The position numbers were made by a program, and so were the translations under genes. This document shows, piece by piece, positions 45,595-56,300 of a stretch of 64,000 nucleotides of DNA. This DNA comes from Isoetes taiwanensis (lineage: Eukaryota > Streptophyta > Lycopodiopsida > Isoetales > Isoetaceae), in assembly GCA_021234155.1 (NCBI GenBank), contig JAJEKV010000050.1, forward strand, positions 4,300,488 through 4,364,487. Reading direction: 5' to 3'. Position 1 is the stretch's first letter. The number at the start of each line of letters is the position of its first letter. The notes below the pieces were generated by a model. The model had not been told where the DNA came from and did not search any database. It saw only the letters and a program-made list of their open reading frames with translations.

Positions 45595-46224
45595 ATGCTA
45601 AAAGCGTCCACCGGTTCCTCTAAGGATAGCGCCACTTCCTCACACTCAACCACTTCGGTGTCTTCTGGGTCATCGCTATCAGTCAGTGACCATGCGAAGC
45701 GTAAGGATAAGGAATACCGTAAGACCGTTGATACAGCTATAACTAGTATATGGAAGAATAGGAAATTGGCCCAGTTTGATGGGAAATCCAGAGGCGGCCT
45801 GAATGCAGAATCCTGGTTGGACGAGATGAAGGAGTTTGGGAAGTCCTATGGAATGACGGAGAAGGATACAGGAAAGGTTGCCACCACCAACCTTACCGGA
45901 GCTGCCCGTATTTGGTGGAAGGGTTATGCCAGAGCCAAGCACCTGGACAGGAGCAGGTGCAAGTTCAAGAAGTTCGCCAAGGCTTTTAAATCGCATTACG
46001 TGCCTCGTGCGCACAAATGCCAACAGATCCAGACCTTTTACAGGTTAGAGCAGAAGGGCATGTCAGTTCAGGCCTACACTGATGAATTCATGCGCCTGAG
46101 GTTGTATGTACCAGGGATGAATGAGAAGAGGGCGGTAGAGGGCTACATTGAAGGGTTGGCCCCATCCATTAAACGAATGGTCAAGGCCATAGACCCAAAA
46201 TCAAGAGCGTGTTTAGGAGGCTAA
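45595..46224 (+). CDS. Ty3/gypsy Gag capsid protein (retrotransposon gag), partial
   Basis: 209 codons, the cleanest gag in the window. A Ser-rich N-terminus (residues 1-40) leads into the capsid-like domain: AQFDGKSRGGLNAESWLDEM (about 58-78), DTGKVATTNLTGAARIWW (about 91-108), FKKFAKAFKSHYVPRA, QIQTFYRLEQKGMSVQAYTD, EFMRLRLYVPGMNEKRAVEG and YIEGLAPSIKRMV. This order matches the plant retrotransposon gag family, which forms the virus-like particle around the RNA. The frame ends at 46224 by a small shift: the next frame continues EAKALSPQEDTPRKPVCDRP. It precedes a zinc knuckle and protease fragment. Confidence 0.9.
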   Translation: MLKASTGSSKDSATSSHSTTSVSSGSSLSVSDHAKRKDKEYRKTVDTAITSIWKNRKLAQFDGKSRGGLNAESWLDEMKEFGKSYGMTEKDTGKVATTNLTGAARIWWKGYARAKHLDRSRCKFKKFAKAFKSHYVPRAHKCQQIQTFYRLEQKGMSVQAYTDEFMRLRLYVPGMNEKRAVEGYIEGLAPSIKRMVKAIDPKSRACLGG

Positions 46225-46943
46225 GGCATTAAGCCCTCAAGAGGACACACCAAGGAAACCGGTATGCGACCGCCCTTACTCGCACCCACGCCCGGCCCAC
46301 ACCATATAAACCCCGCCATCCAAGTCCGGGCCCTCGGGAGAACTCCTACTGCCGCCAGAAAAGAAAGTCACCTTCAACATGCCCCCGACAAACCCACTAA
46401 TGTTGGCAAGGAAGTTCGAATCTCTTACGGTCTTATTCCCAAAGAGGCACGAGATCAGCTACGTAAGGATAAGGCATGTTATAGATGTATGCGACTGTGG
46501 CATTATATGCAGAATTGCCCTTACGCCACGCAGACGCTTAACTGGCCATGGTCGACATCGATTGGGAAGATCCGGAGTCCAACCGCCTATCGAGGGGCCA
46601 GGCTCCCCGAGTACATTCACGGGCATGCGCCTCATATTCTTGCCACCATTGAAACCGGTAATTTGAAAGTCACCATTTATTTCTACAATAGGCCAAGTAG
46701 ACAAAGAAGCCTTTCATAATTTTGATGGATACGTAGTATGCGATAATTTTGCTTCTCCTAGAATGGCCCAGGTATTGTAGCTTGAAACGTTGAGATCCCG
46801 ACCTAAGCCAGTCACGTTAGCCAGTGGTAAGATCAGGCACACTCATGGCCGCCGCATTAACCTTAAGATGCAGTTGCCAGGTGCCTTGGGTGCCGAGGTA
46901 ATGGACATTGGCAAATATGATCTTATTGTTGGTATGGAGTTAA
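46225..46943 (+). pseudogene. gypsy C: nucleocapsid zinc knuckle and partial protease
   Basis: CYRCMRLWHYMQNC at about 46478-46519 is a perfect CX2CX4HX4C knuckle, the RNA-binding end of Gag. After frame changes, FASPRMAQVL (about 46742-46777) and KPVTLASGKIRHTHGRRINL, PGALGAEVMDIGKYDLIVGM (about 46806-46940) are the second half of the retropepsin-like protease. The catalytic Asp region lies in a damaged stretch near 46660-46720. The sense reading stops at about 46943 and the next base already belongs to antisense RT of copy A. Confidence 0.82.
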
Positions 46944-46944
46944 T

Positions 46945-47921
46945 GTCCATAGCATGTCCTAAAGGCAGTCTTATAAATATCTGCATCCTTGTTCCGGATC
47001 TGATGATATCCAGATCGTAAATCAATTTTTATAAAGTACTTAGCTTGTCCCAGCTGGTCAAATAGCTCATCGACCCTAGGCAATGATATCTATTCTTCAC
47101 TGTAATCTGGTTAAGCATGCGGTAATCAATACACAACCTTAATGTCCCATCTTTCTTTTTTACAAACAAAACTGGCGCCCCAAATGGAGAAACACTCGAC
47201 TGTATAAACCCTTGTTCCAATAATTCCGCTAACTGTTTCTTCAATTTGGCCATCTCTAATGCATGAAATCTATATGGTGGCTTTGATGTGGGTTCAGCCC
47301 CAGGAACAAGTTCTATCTCATGATCTACCATTCTATGTAGAGGCAATTCTGTTAATTCTTTAGGAAACACACGGAGAACTCATCCAACACTTTCTCGGAT
47401 CTCGAAGCAATAGGTTGTTCTTGTAACTCAAGGGTACCCTTTAAATGAATCTAACAACAATGCACATCCCATTCTTATGCAACCCTTCTTAATCTGCTTC
47501 TTAAATCTTTTCTGGGACAAAGGTGTAACCACTAATGATGAAGGCAATCCTTCCAGCACATACTTATCTCCATTAGGACTTTGGCATGTAACTATTTACT
47601 CTCCGCAATCAATGCAAGCTTTATATGGCCTCAAACATGACATTCCTCGAATAGCATCATACTTCCCTAGGCTCAATACTTCAAAACTAGTATGGGACTC
47701 AAGATCTCCTACTTGGAATTCAAGATTGTCTACCTTAGCATAAGAAGTCTTAATTTTGCCATCAGCCAACTCCACATATCTAGGGTCCCGGCTAATCATG
47801 TTCAAATCTAGTTTCTTTGCCAGCCTTGGGGAAATAAAGCAATGTGTACTACCACAATCAATAAGAAATAGAACAGGAACTCCATGAATAATACCTGGAA
47901 CTCTGATGACCACAGCTTGGT
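46945..47921 (-). pseudogene. gypsy copy A: protease and RT 5' half (minus strand)
   Basis: Read on minus from 47921: QAVVIRVPGIIHGVPVLFLI DCGSTHCF (catalytic DCG), LVELADGKIKTS-like region, FEVLSLGKYDAIRGM, then CIDCGE and a TAA stop, IKKGCIRMGCALLLD, and in 47029-47370 [94 protein letters not shown]-like wording at the end. It is a chromovirus-type Pol. The protease abuts the LTR with no gag between. The same stop and order occur in copy B. Confidence 0.88.
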
Positions 47922-49484
47922 TGTGACGCTCCCTGAATATATACGACACCCAGTCGTATACATACGGGGACTTTCCCCTCCCATGGCAACCAACTTGCCA
48001 TGAGCAGGGCCCTCCGTCTATTTCGGGCCATCTATGAAATGATGCCCGAAAGAAGGACACGAATGTAGCGGAAGCATGAATACAGAGGGTTAGCACACAG
48101 CATAAATCACATATAAATAACCACCCCGAAGGGTGGCGCATCCATCCAAATACCAACGGCAAACAATATGCATCTAAAACTAAGAAAACACCCCAAACCC
48201 CAGGTTCTACCCCGGCTCAGACTCCAGTGAGGATCGACTGACGGCTGGGCCTCAAGAGATTAGCAAACCGAGTCTTGGCATGGCGTTGGCTGGCATAGAA
48301 CATCGGCTAGGGTTGTCCACTCCATCCGCCCTCCAAGTGCACACTTTGCGGATGGGTCAATTCACGCTATGGCTTTCGCTATAGCCTTCCCAGACGCAGT
48401 TAGCCTACTCGTGTTCATGACTCCCGGTCCGATGAGGCAGTGTGGGAAGCGGCCCCTTCCGGAATCACAAGTGGGTTCCATGGGTGAGCTAGAGAATACG
48501 TGCCGCATCACGACCCCCGATCCGTGCGGACTTACTCACCCTAAATCTACTCAAAGTACAGGATGCCCCATGCGGGTCAAGCACCTGCATGCCGGGAGTG
48601 TCGGACCCATACCCGGCCCCAGCTTCGGCGCCCTAGCTCACTGGCCGGGCTATTAGGCCTAGCCCCTTGTGAGGGAGTCTCGTGAGCCTTTATGTTCGTA
48701 CAAGACCCCACCCCCACTTCACCACCGTGTTCCTTGTGCGGTGCTAAGCCAGTCCATAGCATCTAAGACCCGGTGGGCTCTTGTGCACGTCGCAATTAAT
48801 GGGACTCTACATGGCTTATCTAGGAGCATACTACAATACATGGCTCGAGGTCTCTACCCCCGTAATTCCCCATTTCAGAGTAATACTAGACAAAGAACTA
48901 ACAATCCATCCTTTGAGCAAAACCGTAATCAAATATAAAGAGAACTTACCTTTACAACCAAGGGTTAGTTCCTATGATTGAAACACAAAGAGAACAGAGA
49001 AAGGAAACACAACCAAGGCCCAATAGGGGGGCTATCTAGAATTCACAGGCTATCCTAGCCACCCACCGAAGTTCCGGCCGGACTCGTTACCATGGGGTGC
49101 TTCCATCTCTTGGGGTCTAGGGGGTTAACCGCTTCACGTGTTCTACTTGGTATGGTGGCGCCCCTTGGTATGATGGGCTCAGCTCCTGCTCCTTCTTTGG
49201 GCTTAATTGAGGGAGTCAAACAGGGGATAGGGATCAAGTTGATGAAGCTTAATTTGAAATCCCCATGCCGCCAATCGATTGGGCGGTGTGCCTTCCCAAA
49301 ACAAAGAATTAGTCTAATTAATCCTATTTAGTCCTTAATTCCCTAAGTTATAGGTTATTATCCCTAATGGTTAAATTAGCATAGCTAATTTAATCCCTTT
49401 TAGAACCCCATGGAGGTGTACCTTTAGGGGGTGACGTACGTATAGATACGTTATATATACCGTATGAATACGTGGAACGTCACA
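47922..49484 (-). repeat. LTR of gypsy copy A (1,563 bp)
   Basis: On minus it starts TGTGACGTTCCACGTATTC (49484) and ends GGGAGCGTCACA (47922), a TG..CA pair. TATATATAACG at about 49447-49458 near the 5' end is a likely TATA box. The match to 58491-59935 is high along the length. Many plant gypsy LTRs begin TGTGACG or TGTAACG. Plus-strand ORFs here (48369-48656, 49092-49331) are not real genes. Confidence 0.8.
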
Positions 49485-50006
49485 TTCTCCCCTCCTTAGA
49501 AATAATGTCGCCCCCGATTGGGGTTAGTTGAGCTGAGAGAGTTACCTGAAGAAAGTGAATTAGAAAGCAATACAGTGACGTTGAAAGTATAACATTAATA
49601 CGTTGAAATTATAGCATTTCGGACAGTAATACATTGAAGTTGAAAATATCAAAGTGCAAGCAGCAAAGTGCCTTATACAAACTTATCATCAGAGGAAAGT
49701 CTGATTTAAAAACATCATGGAGACGAAAATCACATATGTAAACAAAACGAATCCGAAAAAGGTTGGGTCATCAGCAACCCTCTATACATGGCAGGTCACG
49801 AACTGCTCACTGGCCTGCACATGTCAATATGCCAGTATATCAATAATATCATTAGATTGTGGTTGAAGGGACCACTCCCTATAAATAAAAGAAAATCTAT
49901 CTACAAGGGAACCTATCATGTCTATGGCTTGCAGTTCATTGCGGCATAAGGAATGGTCTAGTTCCTCGTATAGCCGAGATGAAACCAGGTCCCAAGTGCA
50001 ACTGAC
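49485..50006. other. unassigned flank between LTR A and the repeat block
   Basis: AT-rich, with no transposon wording. A minus-strand frame 49824-50009 (ELDHSLCRNELQAIDMIGSL..) looks moderately protein-like but has no match I can name. CAACTGACC..GGTTTGGCC at 50006-50025 weakly resembles the CACTA-like left terminus. Confidence 0.35.
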
Positions 50007-50009
50007 CAC

Positions 50010-50765
50010 GGTTTGGCCTCTATAACGTAAACCCTACAATAACCTGGCAAGGCACATGGTTTACGTTTTGGAGGCCATACCCTAGCCAGATTGGACCAGG
50101 ATCTTGCATAATGTCATGAGGTAGTGGGAGGGCGTTGACGCCAGAAGACGGAGCCCTAAAACCTTCCAGAAGCAGTTCGACCCAAAATGTCCTCTCTGGA
50201 AGGTCCCCGCCACGCACGGCAACTCTCCCACCCCCGAACGCGTGATCCGACTGGTCAACGAACTCGAAACATCAACACTACCATGGAGACCAAGTTTCGT
50301 GGGCAGAAGACCACCCCTGCTCCAGGAAGCGCCAAAGTAGCTCATGTCCAACACGTTCGTAGTGAATTGGCATTAGCGAGGGTGCGTAAGAATCGCCATG
50401 TAGAGGGTTCGTGTTTCTTTGTTTTGCAAAAAATGACCGTGTAACTTGGTCCCTAGGGTAATTTCGTTGTTTTGGACGACATGGCTAAGTCAAATCCCCA
50501 TTCCTGAGAACCTTTGTAACGCCTCGAACGACAAAACACTTGGGTTTCTACACGGCCTTGCGCGTAACACTTTTTGCGGTTTGATATGTTCTCCCGGACA
50601 GATCTTGAATTTTTTGAACCTGCTCAAGCAAGTTACTTGAATGGAGAATTCAAACGGCCGGATAGGAAATGGACTCGGGGAAGGCATGCATTGGCATTTG
50701 CCCTCCCGGAGGAGCACTGGTAGGAAAGCCTGCCTCGGTAACCTTTGTGATGTCCGTCTCCTGGG
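50010..50765 (-). repeat. one ~800-bp unit, reverse orientation
   Basis: All landmarks of the 7584-11204 units recur as complements: GTAAACCCTACAATAACC..GGTTTACGTTTTGGAGG hairpin (50031-50080), TCTTGCATAATGTCATGAGG (50102), AGCTCATGTCCAACACG (50339), AACTTGGTCCCTAGGGTAAT (50444), AAGTTACTTGAATGGAGAAT (50630) and TGCATTGGCATTTGCCCTCC (50686). Confidence 0.9.
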
Positions 50766-50769
50766 GTCT

Positions 50770-51785
50770 GGCCTCTCCAACATGCCATGTGAGCTCCAAC
50801 ATGCCACATAGGCTCCAACATGCCTCGTGAGCTCAAGCATGCCACCTAGGCTCCAACGTGCCACCTAGGCTCCAACATGCCAAGGTGGCTCCAACATGCC
50901 ACCTAGGCTCAAGCGTGCCAAGGTGGCTCAAACATGCCACCTAGGCTCCAACATGCCACCTAGGCTCCAACATGCCACTTATGCTCCAACATGCCACCTA
51001 GCATGCCACCTAGGCTCCAACATACCACCAAGGCTTCAACATGCCACGAGGCTCCAACATGCCACCTAGGCTCCAACATGCCCTCGTGAGCTCCAGCATG
51101 CCACCTAGGGTCCAACGTGCCACCTAGGCTCCAATATGCCACCTAGGCTCCAATATGCCAAGGTGGCTCCAACATGCCACCTAGGCTCAAGCGTGCCAAG
51201 GTGGCTCAAACATGCCACCTAGGCTCCAACATGCCATGTAGGCTCCAACATGCCAACTAGGCTCCAACATGCCACCCACGCTCCGGACATGCCACGTGGG
51301 CTCCAACATGCCACCTAGCATGCCACATAGGCTCCAACATTGCCACCTAGGTTCCAACATGCCACCGGCTCCAACATGCCACGTGAGCTCAACATGCCAA
51401 GTTGGCTCCAACGTGCCACCTAGGCTCCAACATGCCAAGGTGGCTCACAACATGCCACCTAGGCTTAAATATGCCAAGTTGGTCAAACATGCCACCTAGG
51501 CTCCAACATGCCACAGTGGCACAAACATGCCACATGGGCTACAACATGCCACCTAGGCTCCAACATGCCAAGGTGACTCAAACATGCCACATGGGCTCCA
51601 ACATGCCACCTAGGCTCCAACATGCCATCTAGGCTCCAACATGCCAAGGTGTCTCAAGCATGCCACGTGGGCTCCAACATACCAAGGTGGCTCTAACATG
51701 CCACCTAGGCACAAACATGCCAAGGTGGCTCCAACATGCCACCTAGGCTCCAACATGACAAAATGGCTCAAACATGCAACATAGT
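50770..51785 (-). repeat. 19-bp minisatellite, reverse orientation
   Basis: About 50 copies of CCAACATGCCACCTAGGCT and variants, adjoining the 800-bp unit just as the forward arrays adjoin units in element 1. Confidence 0.9.
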
Positions 51786-53004
51786 TTAATGTAAAATCTA
51801 GCAAATTTATATCTTGTTATATATTAAATCCAGTACATATGTTATATGGGCGACAAATTATCAGGTAGAGGTTAAACATTTTTCGAACCCTGATCCCAAT
51901 GGTTTCTTGTGCAAGGTCGTGCATTACACACATATATTGAGTTCAAATGCTAGTAATAAGTCTTGTTTGTTAGACTCTTAGTTTGGTTGAACCGCATAAA
52001 ATAGCAGCTTGGGGGAATTATAAATCGTTTAATCGTAGCCTTTAGGTTGCACCAAAAAGGGTCTCTTAAGAAAAACTAAAATGCCGGTATACTTGTTTAG
52101 TTTGCGATCCTATTGTTTTAGCTTAGTATGAAAAATCTGAGGCCCATATGGGCCATGGCCAAAATGACTGAGGGGTGTGAGTGCCACATCCAAGCCATTT
52201 TGGCCATGATCGATGACTTGAATATAGCGTAACCTATAAAAAAATACCCCCTTTAAAAATAATGAAACATATGTTGAAAATTAAATCTAAAACTTAATAT
52301 ATGTAGTGAGAAAAGTGAGCCAAGATGGATGGCCTAGATTTTGAGCGAGATGGACGGTTGAGATTGTGATCCTCTTAGGTAATCCTATTGGTTGCACTAA
52401 GGAGATGGACGGCATAGATTTTTGCCAAGATGGGCCGGTTGAGATTGCAATCCGGGTACTCTCATCCTATTGGTTGAACGAAATGCCGATTTTTCCCCCT
52501 TCGCCCGATTTCCTCTTGCCTTGCTTGGGCTGACCAGGATCTGCGCCCACGCAGGTCCAGGCGGCCGCTACATCTAAGCCATGGTGATCTGTAGGAGCCC
52601 ATGGTTAAGCTCCTTGTCTTCTGGCGGGCAATTCTCGGATTATCCGTGGTGGCAGCTCACAGTTTTCGGCATTCACGGCGGAAATTCCTCAAATTTTCAG
52701 CGGTGCGTAGTGGCGACTCTCGGATTCTCGGTGGGTTCGGTAGCGTTCTCTTAAATTTTTGGCCGAGGCAATGTATTTGTGAACTTATTTGAAGTTTGAT
52801 TTTAGAAGGCGGTATGATATGATGCAACCGTGGTAGCGACTATGGGCTGCCTGTTGTTTCTTAGTAGAGAGATTTCTTGTATCACAGATCCCCCGCTTTG
52901 TTTCTAAAGGGCATTCTTGCTTGCGGGGATATTATTCTTCGCTTCTTCTCATTGTTGAATAACAGGCTCGCCTTGAATCCTTGGTTTTGAAACTTGGAAA
53001 GTGA
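51786..53004. other. AT-rich interior of CACTA-like element 2 and possible upstream part of the bHLH remnant
   Basis: No recognised protein. A short palindrome (CATGGCCAAAATG at 52154-52166 facing CATTTTGGCCATG at 52196-52208) lies in it. 52320-52480 holds two diverged copies of a GAGATGGACGG..TTGAGATTG..ATCCTATTGGTTG phrase. 52500-52800 is GC-richer and could be promoter or upstream exon of the captured gene. Confidence 0.4.
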
Positions 53005-53405
53005 GAGCATGTCTGCTGCGTTATGATCTTGGAGCCCCACGACGAGGTTCATATCTCGAAAGCGGAGAGGAGGGAAAAAATGAGAGGAATGTTTGTAACA
53101 CTCTATTCTATGCTTCCCAAAGTCTCGGTAAAGGTATTTCTTTTATGCAAAACCATAAAAAGCGTGTTTTTGTGCCCGCAACAATGATGAACTAGAAACA
53201 CTACTTTGGTCTGGATTTTTGTAGTCAAAACTGAATTATTCTTCTTCTTTTTTTATCCAAAAGAGTTATGCATCTAAATGCAAACTGATTTTTTGGGTTT
53301 AACCCATGTTTCCAGGCAGACAAATCGACCATAGTTGATAACGCAATCGTGTGTATCAAGTCTCTGGAGCAAGATTTGCAAAATTTATTGAAGAAGGGAG
53401 TATAG
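53005..53405 (+). pseudogene. bHLH transcription-factor fragment, two exons with an intron
   Basis: Exon 1 (open from 53005, possible ATG 53023, to 53133) reads EPHDEVHISKAERREKMRGM FVTLYSMLPKVSVK: a basic region and first helix of a plant bHLH. A 182-bp intron (GTATTTC at 53134, ..GTTTCCAG to 53315) keeps the phase. Exon 2 (53316-53405) reads ADKSTIVDNAIVCIKSLEQD LQNLLKKGV then TAG: loop and second helix. The ADKSTIVD..I.YIK.L phrase is typical of plant bHLH proteins. The basic region is about one residue short of the usual H-I-W-T-E-R-E-R-R spacing, so DNA binding is doubtful. Only ~70 residues remain and there is no activation domain, so I take it as a captured, truncated copy inside the CACTA-like element. 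Confidence 0.75.
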
Positions 53406-53929
53406 CAGGCCAAGAAGGCACATCAAATCCAGAGTTGTCTCCAAATCCAGAGTTGTCTCCAAAGGCTAGCCGGCATAGTAATTATAGTTTTCCTTGTTTT
53501 TCTAGATCTTACAAGTCATTTGGCAAATAGCAGATCCTAGTTCCAAGCTATTAAATATTGTCCTACTTTGCACTTTATGATGCAAAATAAAAAATTTCCT
53601 GTATTAAAGGAGAACATATTGTATTGAATTTCCTGTATTAAAAGAGAACATACGATGAATGGCCGAGGAACTCTGCATCTTATGTTCACTTTTCCTTAAA
53701 TAATATAAAAAATTTGATTATATTGTCTCTTTATGTGCAATTAAGTACTAAATGAAATGTTGCACCAAGAAATATGTAACAAATTCTAAAAGTGACAAGA
53801 ATACAATACTAAAAAACACTTGTACAAAGCAAAAAAACAAGTGACCTTTTCTCGATCAATAGGTAATAACATCACATACTTTTAAATTAGAAACCACAAT
53901 GTTCTTATTTGTAACATTGTTTCCGACGT
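53406..53929. other. AT-rich DNA after the bHLH fragment
   Basis: Contains a 20-bp direct duplication (AATCCAGAGTTGTCTCCAAA at about 53427-53465) and a repeated TTTCCTGTATTAAAGGAGAA-like phrase near 53600-53650. No gene is visible. Confidence 0.5.
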
Positions 53930-54617
53930 GCAGTATTGCATTATTTACATGTAGACATTTATTTGATTAGCTAGAATAATGTTTTTTTATTTAAAAAGTA
54001 TGCCATGTGTCAATATCTCATTAGTTAAACAACCACACTAGAAACTCACGTTTTTTTCTATGTGTTATTATATTATTTTTTACATGTCCTCATTTTAGGA
54101 AAACAATAGCTAGATTTCAATAACACATGTAGTGTTTCGTAAATTAAAAAAAGGCCATGCGTGGTTTTCTTAATTTTGCAAAAACAACACTTGAAACGAC
54201 GTGTCCATATTGAGGAAAAGAACATTTGAAAATATTATTTTTCTATTTCCTACGTGTTTTTTTTATAGTTCTTTATTTCTAGTGTTGTAATTTAGTTTTT
54301 CAGGTGTAGTAAAATTAAAACCTATGCGTGCTATTTTAAAGCTAAACAACGCGTGATTTTACAAAAAACAACAGCGAAGGAAAAAAGTACACGTTGACAA
54401 AAATTCACAAAAACTATATCAATTTTTTCTACGCGTGGATTTTTCTGCCAAAAGACCACCGTGGATTTTTTTTGCCAAAAAACCACTGTCTCTTTGTGCA
54501 AATCCGGATAAACGGGCCACGTGGACTTTTGGGGCCATTTTGGTGTTGTTTTTGGCATAAAACAACACTTCCGTACAACTAAAAAACAACTGTGGACCAA
54601 AAATTGGGGTCAGTGTG
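53930..54617. repeat. right subterminal region and terminus of CACTA-like element 2
   Basis: Words such as TTTACATGTAGAC, CCATGTGTCAATATCTCATT, ACACATGTAGTG and TCTACGCGTGG resemble those of 17380-18200. The last ~150 bp match the end of element 1 almost base for base, which fixes the terminus at 54617. Confidence 0.8.
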
Positions 54618-55590
54618 AACGCAGTCTATCAACTAGATGCTTTCCAAGCAATGCGCGGTCATGTCAACATTAACAATACACCACGTCCTAGAGAACACAA
54701 AGGTGATCTCATCATCGGTTATCATTATAAAATACGATGCATCTACCCCTCTAGAGCATGATTCTCGGCAATTCAAGTCTTCAAGCTTACCGCCGGAAGC
54801 GGGGTTGATAGCATCGTTGATGGTGCGGCCCTGAAATTCCCGCATGAAGTCCTGGGATAGTGCTTCTCAAGGTCTATCTTCATCACCGGGTAGCATCCTC
54901 AACCGTAAGTGCTTCCACTTAACCAAGTATTGTAACATTTGAGTCCTTCTGGTCTGTTTGTAAGCTCGATCAAGAAGAGCTTCAGGCACTATCTCCAGAT
55001 GCTCTTCGGTCATTTCTAGGAGGGTTGGGGTATCCAAATCCTCCTCTGGATCAGGGGTGTGTTGTTTTAGAAGACTCACGTGGAAGACCTTGTGAATCTT
55101 CAAGCGGGGCGGCAAGTCTAAGCGATATGCCTGTTCTCCAACACGTTCAGTAATCTTGAACGGCCCAGCCCATCTGGGTGCCAACTTCTTGCGCTTACCA
55201 ATTTTAAGCTTGGCTTGTTTTACTTTTGATCTTAAGCCAAACCGAAGTAAGCCTATCCGGAAGACTCGTGGGGTTCGGTGTTTATCCGCTAGACTTTTCT
55301 CGACGCTGGCGCCAATAAGTAACCACGAACTTCTTCAACCAAGGCCTCCATTTCTAAAAGGAGTTGTTGAGAGACCTCCACTTTAGAAACAGGGGTTATG
55401 CCATGTGTCTGGAGTAAGACATTGATAGCCATAATTTATCATGAAGGGAGACATCCTGGAAGACTCTCGCTTCATACTGTTATAGGCGAACTCTACCAAA
55501 TAAATATAATCCGCCCATTGTGATTGTTTACTCCATACATAGTTTAGCATATCTTCGATAATGCGATTGATATCGCTCGCCCCGACCATC
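54618..55590 (-). pseudogene. chromovirus integrase C-terminus and chromodomain (gypsy copy B side)
   Basis: On minus: RIIEDMLNYVWSKQSQWADY, LVEFAYNSM and SRMSPFMINYGYQCLTP (55383-55570, integrase core end, beginning just at the DGQ-ER motif with the catalytic Glu), then WAGPFKITERVGEQAYRLDL and LPPRLKIHKVFHVSLLKQH (55080-55184), then EIVPEALLDRAYKQTRRTQM LQYLVKWKHL (about 54890-55000), a chromodomain with the YLVKWK core. The first two thirds of integrase are missing between 55590 and RNase H at 55598. Copies with chromodomains target heterochromatin. 54618-54866 (EFQGRTINDAINPASGGKLE) is the downstream tail. Confidence 0.85.
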
Positions 55591-55597
55591 GATTCGC

Positions 55598-56215
55598 ACT
55601 ACAATGGGCCTTTGCATATAGTTTACAATTATGGGGTGTCAAGGATTTCTTTTTCATCAGGGGCTGCCAGACAATCCTCTTCCATAGAAGGCACATGTCC
55701 AACAGTATTATCAAAGATTGCATCCTGCTCAGCTTTCATTGCATTTGTACTGGAATGACTTTGAACATCCTGACCTTTCCTTGAGATTAAAAATGACCTT
55801 CTAGACAAAGCATCAGCAATACAATTCAAATATGGCTGTTTTGCAAAATACTTCAGATTTTGGTGGTCAGTCTTCAAAAAGAAATGACGACCTAATAAAT
55901 AAAGCCCCCATATCCTCAAGGCATGGATAATAGCCAACATTTCCAGATCATGCACTGTGTAATTTTGCTCAGCAGGAGACAACTTACAGGATATGTAAGC
56001 ACAAACTCGGCCATCCTGTAGCAAGACTCCTCCTATAGATTTCCCAGAAGCATCAATGACTACATGGAAGGGTATATTCATATCTGGAATCCTTAAAACT
56101 GGTGCACTCATCAAAACATCCTTTAACTTTTGAAAACTTTCCTGACAACTATCAGTCCAATGCAAGTCATTCTTCTTACCCAACAAAGAAGTCAAAGGAG
56201 CAGCAATCTTTGCAA
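55598..56215 (-). pseudogene. gypsy copy B: RNase H and RT end (minus strand)
   Basis: A 188-codon minus-strand frame (55629-56195): LTSLLGKKNDLHWTDSCQES, FQKLKDVLMSAPVLRIPDMN, FHVVIDASGKSIGGVLLQDG, SCKLSPAEQNYTVHDLEMLA, LYLLGRHFFLKTDHQNLKYF, IADALSRRSFLISRKGQDVQ. The RNase H acidic residues (DAS, the E in HDLEML, TDHQNL) are present. The left border CACTACAATGGGCC is the same base as the border of copy A (39165), while the DNA beyond differs. Confidence 0.88.
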
Positions 56216-56300
56216 GGGCAAAAGTATGCTAGTGGGTATCAAATAAACGCGATGCAGCACCCAGCACCCAGCACTTTCCAGCACTTTTTTTTTTGTTTTT

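Larger units (their letters stand above)
50007..54617. mobile_element. CACTA-like element 2 carrying a bHLH gene fragment; left end uncertain
   Basis: The right end ..GGACCAAAAATTGGGGTCAG TGTG (54617) is the same as that of element 1 (18360), and ~150 bp inward are near identical. The interior has the same components as element 1: one ~800-bp unit (reversed), the 19-bp minisatellite (reversed), AT-rich DNA and CTACATGT-like subterminal words. A degenerate CACACTGACC-like start may lie near 50007; the expected AAC target duplication (after 54617) is only suggested there. No transposase is visible. Length, if correct, 4.6 kb. Confidence 0.6.

Noticed and set aside
48369-49331. Plus-strand ORFs in 48369-49331 and 58883-59990
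   Set aside because: They lie antisense within LTRs A and B and change frame between the two copies.
49092-50009. Minus-strand frame 49824-50009 as a gene exon
   Set aside because: 62 codons with no domain and no splice signals; kept only as a note in the spacer entry.
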